64,000 nt of DNA from Xiphias gladius (Eukaryota; Chordata; Actinopteri; Istiophoriformes; Xiphiidae), in the NCBI RefSeq assembly GCF_016859285.1, contig NC_053417.1, forward strand, positions 16,028,706-16,092,705, in the 5' to 3' direction. Position 1 is the first letter of the stretch. Each line of letters starts with the position of its first letter. Both the position numbers and the translations under genes were made by a program. This document shows, piece by piece, positions 52,282 to 62,103 of the stretch. The notes below the pieces were generated by a model. The model made no database searches. It saw only the letters and a list, made by a program, of their open reading frames with translations, and had not been told where the DNA came from.

Positions 52282-52502
52282 ATTGTTTTAGAGAGGTGCT
52301 ATTTGGAGGATGTAGGTTGTGGTGCTGTTGAACTGTACTGTATTATACAGAGAGGTGTTTCTGTTATTTAGCTTAACTTCGCTGATATAAATGGGAGGGA
52401 CAAAATAATAGAATCATCTGTCAGTATAATGCGATACAGTTCAACAGCACCACAAACTAAAAAATTACCCTATAGTTGAATCAACACCTCGCTAAAACAA
52501 TT
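52282..52502. mobile_element. inverted-repeat MITE in fkbpl 5' intron
   Basis: Left arm TTGTTTTAGAGAGGTGCTAT and inner GTGGTGCTGTTGAACTGTA have inverted partners on the right (TTGTTTTAGCGAGGTGTTGA and GTGGTGCTGTTGAACTGTA read from the minus strand). The arms of about 95-100 nt enclose a short centre. Lies between the candidate fkbpl UTR exon and first coding exon. Confidence 0.75.
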
Positions 52503-52980
52503 TATACAAAAACTGTACTTAACAAACTCCCAACTGAGAGTACAAAGAAACTGAAAAAAGGTAAACAAAAGAGAAGAAAATGGTCCTTCCACCCATGTGG
52601 AGCATTGAGAGGAAAGGACACCAAAGCTCATCAAAGTCTTCAAGTTTCTCTTTCAAGGCACATCTTATTTTTTTAGGTGTAGGGTACTGCATTTCTGCAA
52701 GCCACTACTTCACTGTAGGCAGACAAGCTTTTTTCCAGAGTCTGACATTGAGTTTTTTAGCTGTGACTATCTCCTTTGAAACTATCTCCTTTGAGATAGT
52801 CACATGAAAAAGGGTTATACGGTGTCTCAGGAAACACAGGTTTGTTTGCAGCTCCGAATTTTTTTTCATTACTTATATATGTCACTTTACAAAAAAGTTT
52901 ATTGTCATGTGCATTAAGAGGGATGTCTAAACAGAAGAAATGATATCTTTGATGTTTTTAATTTTTTTGTGAACCCAGTG

Positions 52981-53110
52981 ATGGATCCAGTTCACCCTCT
53001 GGAAACACTGCATGGGATTGGTGATCATGATGGTGTTGATGTCACCTCCTGGGTGTCAGTGTGTCCAAGAGGCCTCTGGAAAGTCCAGCAAAAGCGAACA
53101 CGCAAGGAGG
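52981..53110 (+). CDS. fkbpl: fkbpl coding exon 1
   Basis: ATG at 52981 follows a pyrimidine-rich tract and CAG acceptor ending at 52978, so the 5' UTR is probably split by an intron. It encodes MDPVHPLETLHGIGDHDGVD and SWVSVCPRGLWKVQQKRTRK. It ends in phase 1 at GAG G|GTCAAC, a modest donor and the only GT near this end with the right phase. Confidence 0.75.
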
Positions 53111-55274
53111 GTCAACAAACTGTGGCTTATTCTGGAGATGTTACATGTCCGTTACTATTCTAACATTACTTCATTCCTCAAAATAAATGAACCATTTTCA
53201 GTTCATATTTTTGGAATAGAAATATGTTAAGTATCTAGTAATTTAGCTCACATAATGTTTCTGTCTCTTCTAGCATCTTCATCCGGTTACTTTCCAAGGC
53301 TGGGTTCACTGTGTCGAGTCCGAGTGCGGCTCAAAGCCAACATGGATGAAACCGAGAGTTCAGTATCTGATCATGGAAATGAAAAGCTGTCAGTCCAACC
53401 TGACCAGACGGTTACTGAAGTCACAGAAGCAGTGGAAACGGCCTTCCCAAGGTGTCAGGACTCTGTGCTGCAGGTCCTGCTGGGTGACTGGACTACGCTG
53501 AGGCTGGGGGAGGGACAGTGTGATATTACAGAAGCATGTTTAGAGGGGATGAGAGCCGGAGAGAAATGTGAGGTAAGAGTGAAGAGAGTATAGAGTAATA
53601 ATTGAGTGTTACGTTTTTACAAAATTCTCTGCAAATTGTAAGTACTAACTGACAAAATCACTCATTAGGATTTTTGTTTTGTATATTTGAAGAGTATGTG
53701 ATTTTTGCAAATTTTGTGGTATATACTGATATTGTAACATATTCCCATCGGTATCCTAAAATATATTTTTGGCTTTATTGCCCAGCCCTAATCCCTATAA
53801 GAAAATAAATACATTTACAAAAACCCCTTCTTACATTTTATTTCTTCTCTATATACTTCTCTCTTTCATAATCAGCCTGTGGTAACATTCATATACATTC
53901 ATGTACATACATCATATTCTGAACATTGCTTTAGGTACATATTATAATATATGAAGGTAGATGGGCTTAAAGTGTCATTTTTATGAAATGGTTCCCTCAA
54001 CACATGAAAATAAAAAAAAATGGAACACGGATAATTTGCTGAGGTATTACAGGGTATTTTTGAGTACTTTGAGCTTGTATATGTCACCTGAAATATTATC
54101 TCTTCCCGCTTGTATGCACTCAATTATGTCAGTAAGCTATTTTGTTTTAATATCAAGGGTGTCCAAAGGTACTCAACACTGATCAGTCATTACAGCAGAA
54201 AAACTAAAATTGTCATAATTTGTTATAGTTTGAAGATTTGACAGAGAAGAGCAAAAGTGACATTGTTGAGCAGATGCCTGAAAAGAAGCCAAGGTTAGGA
54301 GAGTGTCAAAGAATAGAAATAGAAAATCAGGATTTTCCAAATACTGATTGTGGTAACAGTTTGCCCATGCTTCCTTACATAAAGCTCACTGTGTAATGGC
54401 TGTTTCTCTTGCAAACTCCACATGTATTCTCATGTTCTTTCTATTGTTGCTTTCATTTTAATTGCTCTTGGTAAAAGCTAAAATATTAAATGCACAAAAC
54501 CTGGCATTATGCATGACATTATTTTCTTATAGTTACTTTTTTTTCTAAAAATGTAAAAATTAAAGTATACAGGAGGTGTAATCGATGTGTTTTGCTACTC
54601 AGATACTACTTTCTCCAGTTGGAACTGGACCAGATGTCTCTGTTTCACGACCTGCAGAGGAACATCTGCCTTTACGTGCCACAGTTGAACTCCAAGCTTT
54701 CACTCCAGGCAAGGAATCCTGGGAGATGTCTCCTGGTGAAAAATGGGAGTGGGTGAAGTCACACAAGGAGAGGGGTGGAGTGAGATTCAGGAGTGGGGAT
54801 GTGTGGGGAGCTACAGACAGCTACAGCCGAGCCCTCAAACTCCTCATCACTCTCTATGGCCATGTCAGAGAGCTGGAGAAAAAAGGACAAGAGCATGAAG
54901 CAGAGGAGCAGAGAGACACAAGCAATGTTGATAAAACACAGCACCTTCCCTCAGCTAATGAGTTCAAAACCATCAAAGCAGAGCTTCACTCCAACCTGTC
55001 TCTGTGCCAGCTCAAACTGAGCCAACCAGAGCAGGCTAAGGCCAGTGCAACTAAAGCCACTGAGCTGGAACCAGCTGGGGCTAAAGCCTGGTACCGGCTG
55101 GGACAGGCCTGCCAGATGGTGAATGAGCTGGAGGAGGCCAAGCGGGCGTTTAGGAAACTGCTAGAGCTACAGCCAGAATCGCCTGCTGCTTTGAAGGCAC
55201 TTAAGGACATAGTAAGTAGAGAGAAAGAGACAAACGCACAGTTGGGACTGAGACTCAGCAAAATGTTCAGCTGA
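52981..55274 (+). CDS. fkbpl: fkbpl gene, coding span of three exons (FKBP-like TPR co-chaperone)
   Basis: FKBPL (WISp39 in mammals) is an Hsp90-binding co-chaperone that stabilises p21 and modulates steroid receptors. Exons 52981-53110, 53274-53572 and 54603-55274 join in frame to 366 residues; the human protein is about 349. Exon 2 holds a divergent FKBP-type domain (LGSLCRVRVRLK, then ITEACLEGMRAGEKCE), which lacks an obvious PPIase active site, as in the mammalian protein. Exon 3 carries LRATVELQAF, similar to VRLTLASF of human, then SWEMSPGEKW and three TPR-like repeats starting near GVRFRSGDVWGATDSYSRAL, ELHSNLSLCQLKL and AKAWYRLGQACQMVNELEEA. It ends LGLRLSKMFS, close to human LAQGLRKMFG. 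The direct junction GEKCE|ILL keeps phase 0 and aligns with human GEEAELQL. A fast-evolving family, so identity rests mainly on the TPR part and the C-terminus. Confidence 0.88.
53274..53572 (+). CDS. fkbpl: fkbpl coding exon 2 (divergent FKBP-like domain)
   Basis: The acceptor TCTTCTAG|CA gives SSSGYFPRLGSLCRVRVRLK and later TTLRLGEGQCDITEACLEGM. The exon ends in phase 0 at GAG|GTAAGA. Spacing of the RVRVRLK strand and the ACLEGMRAGEKCE segment resembles the end of an FKBP fold. Confidence 0.85.
54603..55274 (+). CDS. fkbpl: fkbpl coding exon 3 (TPR domain and stop)
   Basis: The acceptor TACTCAG|ATA continues exon 2 in phase 0. The 223 residues contain three TPR-like helical pairs and end with the family-typical SKMFS before the stop. 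The TPR region is the expected Hsp90 docking surface. Confidence 0.93.
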   Translation: MLLSPVGTGPDVSVSRPAEEHLPLRATVELQAFTPGKESWEMSPGEKWEWVKSHKERGGVRFRSGDVWGATDSYSRALKLLITLYGHVRELEKKGQEHEAEEQRDTSNVDKTQHLPSANEFKTIKAELHSNLSLCQLKLSQPEQAKASATKATELEPAGAKAWYRLGQACQMVNELEEAKRAFRKLLELQPESPAALKALKDIVSREKETNAQLGLRLSKMFS

Positions 55275-55549
55275 AGATGAAATATTATCAATTTATCATC
55301 AGATATTATCAGCACAACGGTATGGTTTTTCCTCATTATTCACCAACTACTGTACTTAAGTACATTTTGAAGCGCATCTATAGCCACTGGCTCAGCTCAA
55401 ATGTAAAGCCATTAATCTATTGAAGCATGTTCTTCTCCCAACACTTTGCTGCTTGTGTGTGAGTTTCCTGAATGTAACTTCAAAGTAAAAACCACATGTC
55501 AAAAATATATTTTTGCAAAAATTACTGTGCTTATCTGGGGGTGTTGAGT

Positions 55550-56260
55550 GCATGAGATTATGGAAGTATTAAGTCATTAAATGTAACTAAGTACATCTAC
55601 TCGAGTACAGTGTTTGAGTACAAATTAGAGGTACATCTATTTTACTTGAGTATTATCTTTTCATGCCACTTTATGCTTCTATTCCACTACTTTTCAAAGG
55701 AAATATTGTAATCTTGACTTCACCATAAATATTTGACAGCTGTAGTTACTAGTTACTTTATAAATTCAGACTTTACATTCAAAACATTACCTCATTAATC
55801 ATTAATCAATCAGTCGATAGTCAGAAGTTCATATAAGTAATTTTTCCCTGCAAAAATGCCAAAGATTTCATGGTTCCAGGTTCTCAAATGTGAGGATTTG
55901 CTGCCTTTTCCTAGTAATTATTTTTAAATAATTTTATTAAACGATGAGAGTGAAGGCATCACCTGGGCTCTGGGGTAATTGTTATGGGCATTTTTCACTT
56001 TTTTCAAACATCATTAGTTGCGGCCTTAAAATAATTAAAATGTTGCTCCATCTCAACTAACAACAACAGTAAAATGCCGCTTACGCATTATTGCCATTTT
56101 TCTGCAGCACTGAGTACTTTCACTTTTGATGCTTTGAGTAGGTTTTCCTGATTATGCTCGCTTTTACTTAAAGTTTTTCAATGCAGGACTTTTACTTGTA
56201 ATGGAGTGTGTTTAGAGTGTAAAATGTAAAGGATTTCAGTAGGGGTACTTCCTACACACC
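55550..56260 (+). repeat. family B copy, split by family A copy 5
   Basis: Left part to about 55790: ATTTTACTTGAGTATTATCT and TTCTATTCCACTACTTTTCA. Right part from about 56046: TGAGTACTTTCACTTTTGAT and GGACTTTTACTTGTAATGGA. Together they resemble one element interrupted by 250 bp. Confidence 0.6.
55795..56045 (+). repeat. family A copy 5, inside a family B copy
   Basis: ATTAATCAATCAGTCGATAG at the left, core GGTTCCAGGTTCTCAAATGT and GAGGATTTGCTG, and CATCATTAGTTGCGGCCTTA at the right. The sequence on both sides belongs to family B. Confidence 0.7.
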
Positions 56261-56411
56261 TGGTGGTATTCCCTGTGAAAAACGTGAAATAAGCGCCGAT
56301 AAATACAAATGTAGTTCTTGTACTCTACCACAAGGTGTTGGGCTTGATCCGTCGATCCGATACAGTTGTTGGTATGTGCACACGGGTATGTTCTATCGTG
56401 TTTCCTCAAAA

Positions 56412-56484
56412 TGCCGAAACCCGGGATCGAACCAGGGACCTTTAGATCTTCAGTCTAACGCTCTCCCAACTGAGCTATTTCGGC
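56412..56484 (-). tRNA. tRNA-Phe (anticodon GAA)
   Basis: The minus strand folds as a complete 73-nt cloverleaf: GCCGAAA acceptor, A box TAGCTCAGTTGGGAGAGC, anticodon loop ACTGAAGAT with GAA, B box GGTTCGATCCC, and 3' TTTCGGC plus discriminator A. It matches the vertebrate tRNA-Phe sequence I remember. A TTTT terminator follows directly (AAAA at 56408-56411 on plus). No intron. Confidence 0.97.
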
Positions 56485-57525
56485 GTGATAGTCATTGGAT
56501 ACTGGAAGTGAATTAAATTGTTTATATAAATACTCAAGGAAAAAGTTCATGGTATTGTACAGCAAGATAATTTTACATGTAATGGGCAGTGCAGAAACAC
56601 GCAGGTAGAGATAGCGTGGTTAAGTCTTAACGAGGGACGAGCTTGTTATCTAGTTCACAATGTCTCAAACGTACTAAGGTAACGTTTTCATAATCTACAG
56701 TTTGAATACAATGAAAGCAGTGTTATCTCGATATTTCTGTTGTGTAAAATCGTATTATGCCGATCGTTTATGCATTTTGCCTCATCACTTACGTATTAAG
56801 ACCGGTTTTTGAAGGACATCGAGTGGTATGGAAGTTACATTTGTGTAATAGGTGATTTGAAAAGTCTATATTGCATTCACCAGTAAATTTTCATGTTTAC
56901 TGTGGGTAAATTAATTATCTCAAATATTGTAGCTGTTGGGATGAAGGCTCCCTGAAATTAAGGTTACACACATTTAACAATGTAAAATAATGTGGTGTAG
57001 GGGACAAGGTCAGCAAGAGTGTGAAGTGCTCTTGGTAGTTAATGGTGCAAAAGCACTTAAGCAGTGTCTCTTTAAGTATGTCTGAGGTGATTAAACATAC
57101 TCGGCTGATTACCCACTAAAATGTATCTTGACAGTCTTATTATGCTCTATCATGTCAGGAACAAAAGCTAAAATACCAACCAAATACTTGAATATTGGTT
57201 TTGTGTGAAGAAGTACTTCATATTACCGAAGGTAGTTTTCAGTCAAGTCATGGAGTTGTGCAAAATATAAACAAAACGAAGATGGTGTTGAGGATAAAAA
57301 TTATTTATTTTGCTCTCTACCTGAGGCTCCACCAAGCCAGCACAAAATTCAAAGCTTCATTATCATATGCACATGGAAGAAGTTGCACTTTAAAATGAGT
57401 TTCTTAGTTTGCCGACAGTTATTGGTATTCAAATTTAAAATGCAGTGCAACAGGTACAGCATGACAAACCTTAAATGAGGCACGTCCAATCCAAAAAAGT
57501 AAACATTTCTTTTGGCTCATTTTGT
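56485..57525. other. spacer between tRNA-Phe and ebp
   Basis: AT-rich, no gene, no clear repeat family. Confidence 0.6.
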
Positions 57526-57531
57526 TTTATT
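57526..57531 (-). terminator. ebp: likely poly(A) signal of ebp
   Basis: AATAAA in minus orientation about 100 nt past the ebp stop codon, a normal distance for a short 3' UTR. Confidence 0.55.
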
Positions 57532-57628
57532 ATCAATACAAAGTGTATACTTTCCCCAATTGTCTTTCCCTTAGTATCTCTTGTAGTCAGTGCCCCACAG
57601 TCCCACAGTCCGTTCTGCCTGTTGCTGC

Positions 57629-57849
57629 TCAGTTCCTCTTAGACTTGTGTGACTTTGTGTTGTCTGTGTGTGTCTGGGCTGCTGACATCTGTCTCCATGC
57701 ATCCACAATGAGCACCAGCGGTATGACGATCCAAAGCACATTCATGAACACAAAGTAGAACCAGAAGTAGACTGGATGTCCCAACTCACTGTGAGTGTAG
57801 CCATCTCTGTGCTCTGTGAAGAAGTAAAGCACCGCTCCATACAGCTGAC
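57629..57849 (-). CDS. ebp: ebp coding exon 4 (stop)
   Basis: Acceptor ATTCCAG|GT; encodes [20 protein letters not shown], two membrane segments and the basic C-terminus, then stop. AATAAA on the minus strand at 57526-57531, about 100 nt downstream, is a likely poly(A) signal. Confidence 0.96.
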
Positions 57850-58812
57850 CTGGAATCAGATTGGGTGACAAGACCCAACATATAGATATTAAAACAAGAT
57901 ATTCGTTGGATTCTGAGAACTTGTAAGAGGTAGGCACACTTCCCAAAGGACTGTAGGTCTATTAACAGTAATGTACATATTACAGGTAATCATTGTTTCA
58001 AGTCAAGAGATGCTAGTGGAAATGGGGCAGCTTGGACACTGAAATTCAGTTTATCTGTTAGTCTAAATATGCTTTAACAATCGAAGCAACCCACAGTTTA
58101 AGAGTTGTTGCACCTTCTTACCTAATGAAATGATGAGCTGCAGAACAAATCTGTAGGGCTTGTTAGTCAAGAAGGCAAACACAGCCCAAAAGCTGAATGG
58201 TCCCCATAACCAAGCAGTCACGGTCTCCATACAGACAGTAAAGTTATCAGCTCTAGATAGAAAAGAAATATGCGGGGTGCAATAAGTTACAGCATTGTTC
58301 CTTCATTTTATGCAAAAGTTTAACATAATTCTGTTCAAAGATGAACTCACATCACATATCGACTGTCTCCTTTGGAGTACTCTTTCCCTGTGCGAGAAAG
58401 ATATAAAACATACTGTATTAACTGGAAAAGCACTCCCTACATGCAGCATACGATATAATGGTTATGCACTTCATTTCAAAACATGTTTTTGTTTGTACTC
58501 ACACAGCTGTGACAGGAAGCTCTGGTCTCCTGGAATAATATCATAATATAGTGAAAACCAGCCCTCAATGACGCCATGGATGAAACCACAGACAGCAAAC
58601 CAGCACACAGCCAGACGCCTCCACGTCCCCAGCCTGCCAGTGGCCCCTTTCCGGCCAGTGATCAGCCAGGTCACAAGCAGAAACACCCCAGACACAGAGA
58701 AGAGAAACACCAGAATCTCTGACATCGATCGGTCATTGGCAACATAGGTGGGAATCAAAAGGTCCCGTGGCCAATAGGGATGAAGAACTCCAGTTGCTGA
58801 AGAGTCATCCAT
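57629..58812 (-). CDS. ebp: ebp gene, coding span of four exons (sterol delta8-delta7 isomerase)
   Basis: EBP (emopamil-binding protein) is the ER membrane enzyme that shifts the sterol double bond from C8 to C7 in cholesterol synthesis and also binds many drugs. Exons 58503-58812, 58351-58387, 58122-58252 and 57629-57849 join in frame to 232 residues (human about 230). Identity is clear from [70 protein letters not shown] and [16 protein letters not shown]. His79, Glu83 and Glu125 correspond to the conserved catalytic-pocket residues of human (His76, Glu80, Glu122). Several hydrophobic membrane segments are present. The basic tail KSHKSKRN resembles the ER-retention tail of EBP. The tiny 37-nt exon encodes [11 protein letters not shown]. 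No damage was seen. Confidence 0.97.
58122..58252 (-). CDS. ebp: ebp coding exon 3
   Basis: Acceptor TATCTAG|AG, donor TTA G|GTAAGA. It encodes [20 protein letters not shown] and [20 protein letters not shown], including the pocket Glu125 and a membrane segment. Confidence 0.95.
58351..58387 (-). CDS. ebp: ebp coding exon 2 (37-nt microexon-sized)
   Basis: Acceptor CGCACAG|GG, donor GTG AT|GTGAGT. It encodes [13 protein letters not shown] across split codons and matches human WKEYAKGDSRYIL. It is too short to show as an open reading frame on its own. Confidence 0.93.
58503..58812 (-). CDS. ebp: ebp coding exon 1 (start codon)
   Basis: ATG at 58810-58812 lies 3 nt after an acceptor (TTTAAACAG|ATC), so the preceding exon is 5' UTR. 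It encodes [20 protein letters not shown] through GDQSFLSQL and ends in phase 1 at CTG T|GTGAGT. Confidence 0.94.
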
Positions 58813-59038
58813 GATCTGTTTAAAGAAATACTTCACAAACATCCACAATAGGCTGAAAATGGATTGATTTCCACAATGTGATATTTCAGATATTAAGCAC
58901 AAGTCAGTTTAACTGATGAATGAGCACATTCTGCATTCTGCAATTGCACTGAGACTATTAAATGTTATTAGAGGTAAGGTTTAATCAAGGATCTCAACAG
59001 CAGACAAAAGCAATAACCAATGCGTCTTTTGTCCTTAC

Positions 59039-59330
59039 CAGTGATGCTATCAAAACAGGCGTCCAACTTCACAGTGTTGTAAAAAAAATTACAAAATATT
59101 AATATCCTGGAGATGCAACCTTCCACTGCTGTTTTCACTACATGCCTTACTAGTGCAGTAGAAGTCAAACACGGAACTCACTAGTGTAGGGGGCGGTTAC
59201 TTGTGATTACAAAGACCAATCAGAAGGCCATATGCATAGAGCTAGCAGCACATGCGATCCGCCGGCTCGGTGATTGGCTCTTCATCTCGGAACATTGACG
59301 TTTACGTTGGCAACCACCAATGAAAGTGCG
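59039..59330 (-). promoter_or_regulatory. ebp: ebp 5' UTR exon and CCAAT-rich promoter
   Basis: A donor ACTG|GTAAGG at 59039/59038 can splice to the acceptor before the ebp ATG (intron 58816-59038), making 59039 to roughly 59170 a non-coding first exon. Upstream lie three CCAAT boxes: CCAAT at 59216-59220 and 59317-59321 on plus, and ATTGG at 59273-59277. A GGGCGG box is at about 59190-59195. NF-Y sites of this kind are typical of SREBP-driven sterol genes. The assignment is inference. Confidence 0.55.
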
Positions 59331-59469
59331 CCTCTTATTCCAAAAGACCCTCCACTCTTTTAAACGTCATACAATACTTCAGTGGGTGAGGGTTGAACTG
59401 CAGCACTTTATGTAAAGATATTTACATGTAAAGAGCAATGATTTTACAATAGGATATTTCCAGTGGTGG

Positions 59470-60350
59470 AGAGTGACTAATTTGTTAGCTTTTGTTACGT
59501 ACATTTGCTAACGTAATGTACGTGAGTGCAATTTTGAGGTACCTGTACTTGAATATTGCCATTTTCTGCTACTTTATCATTCTACTCCACAGCATTTCAG
59601 AGGCAAATATTGTCATTATTACCGCACTAGATTTATTTTAAGATACCAGTTACTTTTTAGATTCTGATTATGTATGGAAAATATAATAAACAAATAAATT
59701 ATGATAGATAGATAGATGGATAATTTAGGCATCCAGTAGCTCATTCAGTACAGAAAACACAAACCAGTGAAAACCAAACAACTATAGTAATTACAACTAA
59801 GGCAATAATAACTAATAAGCAGATGAAGTGTAAAATAATAACAAGCAATTATGACTAATATGTGGTGGACAAAAGACTAAATGTACAGTTTTGAAGCACT
59901 TGGACTTTACTTGAGTATTTTCAGTTCCCGCTTCTTTATACCTCTACTCCACTACATTTCAGAGGCAAATAGTGTACTTTTTACTCCACTACAATTATTT
60001 GTATCCAGTTACTTTGCGGATTCAGATTAATAATACAAAAATATAATCAACATATAAATGTCGATATATCATAGATTAAGAGAAGGCCTTATTGATCCCT
60101 GTAGGGAAATTCACAAGCTACTCAGCAAATTATGAAATAGTTAAAATTAGCTATAATTAATATACATAATTCTACATAATGAGTAATTTTACTTTTGATT
60201 CTTTAAGTATACTCTGAGGCTAAAACTCCGTAGTTTTACATTTGTAAAATTTTGAATGCAGGACTTTTTCGTGTAACAGAATATTTCTGCACTGTGGTAT
60301 TTCTACTTTCAGTTAAGTAAAATGTCTGAGTACCTCTTCCAGTACTGCCT
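59470..60350 (+). repeat. family B composite with two similar halves and short insertions
   Basis: Two copies of the same stretch (about 59530-59700 and 59895-60060) each contain CTACTCCAC..CATTTCAGAGGCAAAT and CAGTTACTTT. Each is followed by a GATA- or TTGATCCCTGTAGGGAAATT-bearing insert. The end GAGTACCTCTTCCAGTACTG is the usual family B terminus. Confidence 0.6.
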
Positions 60351-60766
60351 TTTTTCTAGCACAAGCCTTCGACGCTCTGTAGGAGACTATAGAGGCCATG
60401 TGGAGGTGAAAGCATCATCTACCTAAATGTGCAGGTCAAATGTTAATGTACAGCGGACCCATGACCCGAAGACCAGTGTGACTTAGCGTTAGATCATATT
60501 AAAAAAGGACACGATGTTGTAATGAAATTGCTCAAACAGCATTTAAACAAACTCTAATCGACTAACTGGAACACACGGGCAGTACATTCATAGTCATCAC
60601 CAGTTAGCATTAGCTGTGATTAAATTGATTGATTAAATTGTTGATTAACTAACATTTACTTTTTTTACGCCAGTCGGTCGCAATATTTTCTTCAATATTT
60701 GTCTTCCTATTCTTGGTGTGAGAAGGAAAAAGGTTCCCTCCCATGCCGTGTCAGGGATCTTATCCC

Positions 60767-60838
60767 TGCCGTGACCCGGATTCGAACCGGGGTTGCTGCG
60801 GCCACAACGCAGAGTACTAACCACTATACGATCACGGC
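60767..60838 (-). tRNA. tRNA-His (anticodon GTG)
   Basis: Complete 72-nt cloverleaf on the minus strand: GCCGTGA acceptor, A box TCGTATAGTGGTTAGTAC, anticodon GTG in CGTTGTGGC, B box GGTTCGAATCC, 3' TCACGGC plus A. Compared with the human gene as I recall it, a T-stem pair differs in a compensated way (CCCCGG..CCGGGT). The terminator run TTTTT lies about 36 nt downstream, leaving a long trailer. Confidence 0.97.
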
Positions 60839-62103
60839 GAGCTACTGGGAGTCATACTGCCATACCCTTCAGGAGGCCTTATCAAGCTGCCTACCGCCAG
60901 CTAGCTAGCTGAAATGTTGAACTACGGCTCTGAACGTCTTCAACAGCAAGTATGTTGCTCTACTTCGTTAAATAAATATGGTATCTTCTATATTAATGAC
61001 TTATGGTAACGGCTATTTTTAATGAGGAGAGCAGCTTTACCGTCGTTTTCAAAACTTCAAATCAGTTGTTGTTAACGTTAAGCGGGTTGGTCTCCAAAAT
61101 ATCTAACGTTGCCCGCTATGTGCTTGCAACATTAACGAAACGTTAAATGTTACTAGCAAGGAATAAAATACAGCGAAGCCAAGCTGCATATCTTTATTAT
61201 TTCCACTGTAACGTTGTTGCTGCACATTCCTTGTCGTTTCAATAAATGTAGATTGTGGCTTATGCAGTGTATCTTAACATTACCGTAAGACAGCCCTCGT
61301 ATTAAAGTTATATTGAATTTTACTATAAGTTGAATGAAAATTACATAGATATGCAACCTGAGGTGAAACCAAGTACAGTGGTTTCCAACTTTTATGCTTC
61401 CAACGTGTTACCTAAAGCAGTGTGTAGTCGGGGTCACATTTCAGATGTCTTCAGATGAGTTGTAACCAGCTCAACCAAAAAGCGATTTTCCCCTCTAAAC
61501 TTCTCACATGATTTCATTTCAGTAAATGTTCAAATGATCCAACATCTCACCAAAAATCAAAGATTAGTGGAAAAAGTCCAAAAACTGAAAACAGATCAGC
61601 AGCTACAACGGTAACATGCTGCTTACACACTGATGCCTCAGTGTTAATCATCGAATGATGTCATATATAGTAATTTATCAGTCAGAGGGACCAAACCAGG
61701 ACTTTTACTTTAATACTTTATCTACATTTTCCTGCTAATACTTTTACTTAAGTAGAATTTTTCCTGCAGTACTTGGATAGACGGAGTGAATGGATGGATT
61801 CATGGAGTATTATTACATTACTGTACTGGTACGTTTTATATAAGTAAAGGACCACCGGATATCTTGTTGGGCTTTTAAACAATAATTAAAAAAAAAAAAT
61901 AAAAATACACATACTGTGCATCCAATGCCCCTCAGGCTCATTGACGAGAAAACGGTGGTGCGTTTCTTTTATGTGTACCAGGGCTGGCATGCTGAACAAG
62001 AGCTGCATGATGTGCACGTATTTCACACAAGTGCTTTTTTAAAATTGGACAAAGCGTCCTGGCTGACATTTAAATTCATGAACGGTGAAGTGATTACTAT
62101 CAG
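60839..62103. other. spacer between tRNA-His and tRNA-Glu
   Basis: No gene; includes the repeat at 61378-61785. The rest is unassigned. Confidence 0.6.
61378..61785 (+). repeat. interspersed repeat (GTAGTCGGGGTCACATTTC family)
   Basis: Contains CAGTGGTTTCCAACTTTTAT, AGTGTGTAGTCGGGGTCACA, ATGATGTCATATATAG, ATCAGTCAGAGGGACCAAAC and then ACTTTTACTTAAGTAG. This order matches a repeat I know from several fish genomes. Confidence 0.65.

Noticed and set aside
54603-54740. Alternative reading frame of fkbpl exon 3 after including the 54229-54293 segment
   Set aside because: It runs to a stop within about 60 codons and loses the TPR domain, so the direct exon 2 to exon 3 junction is preferred.
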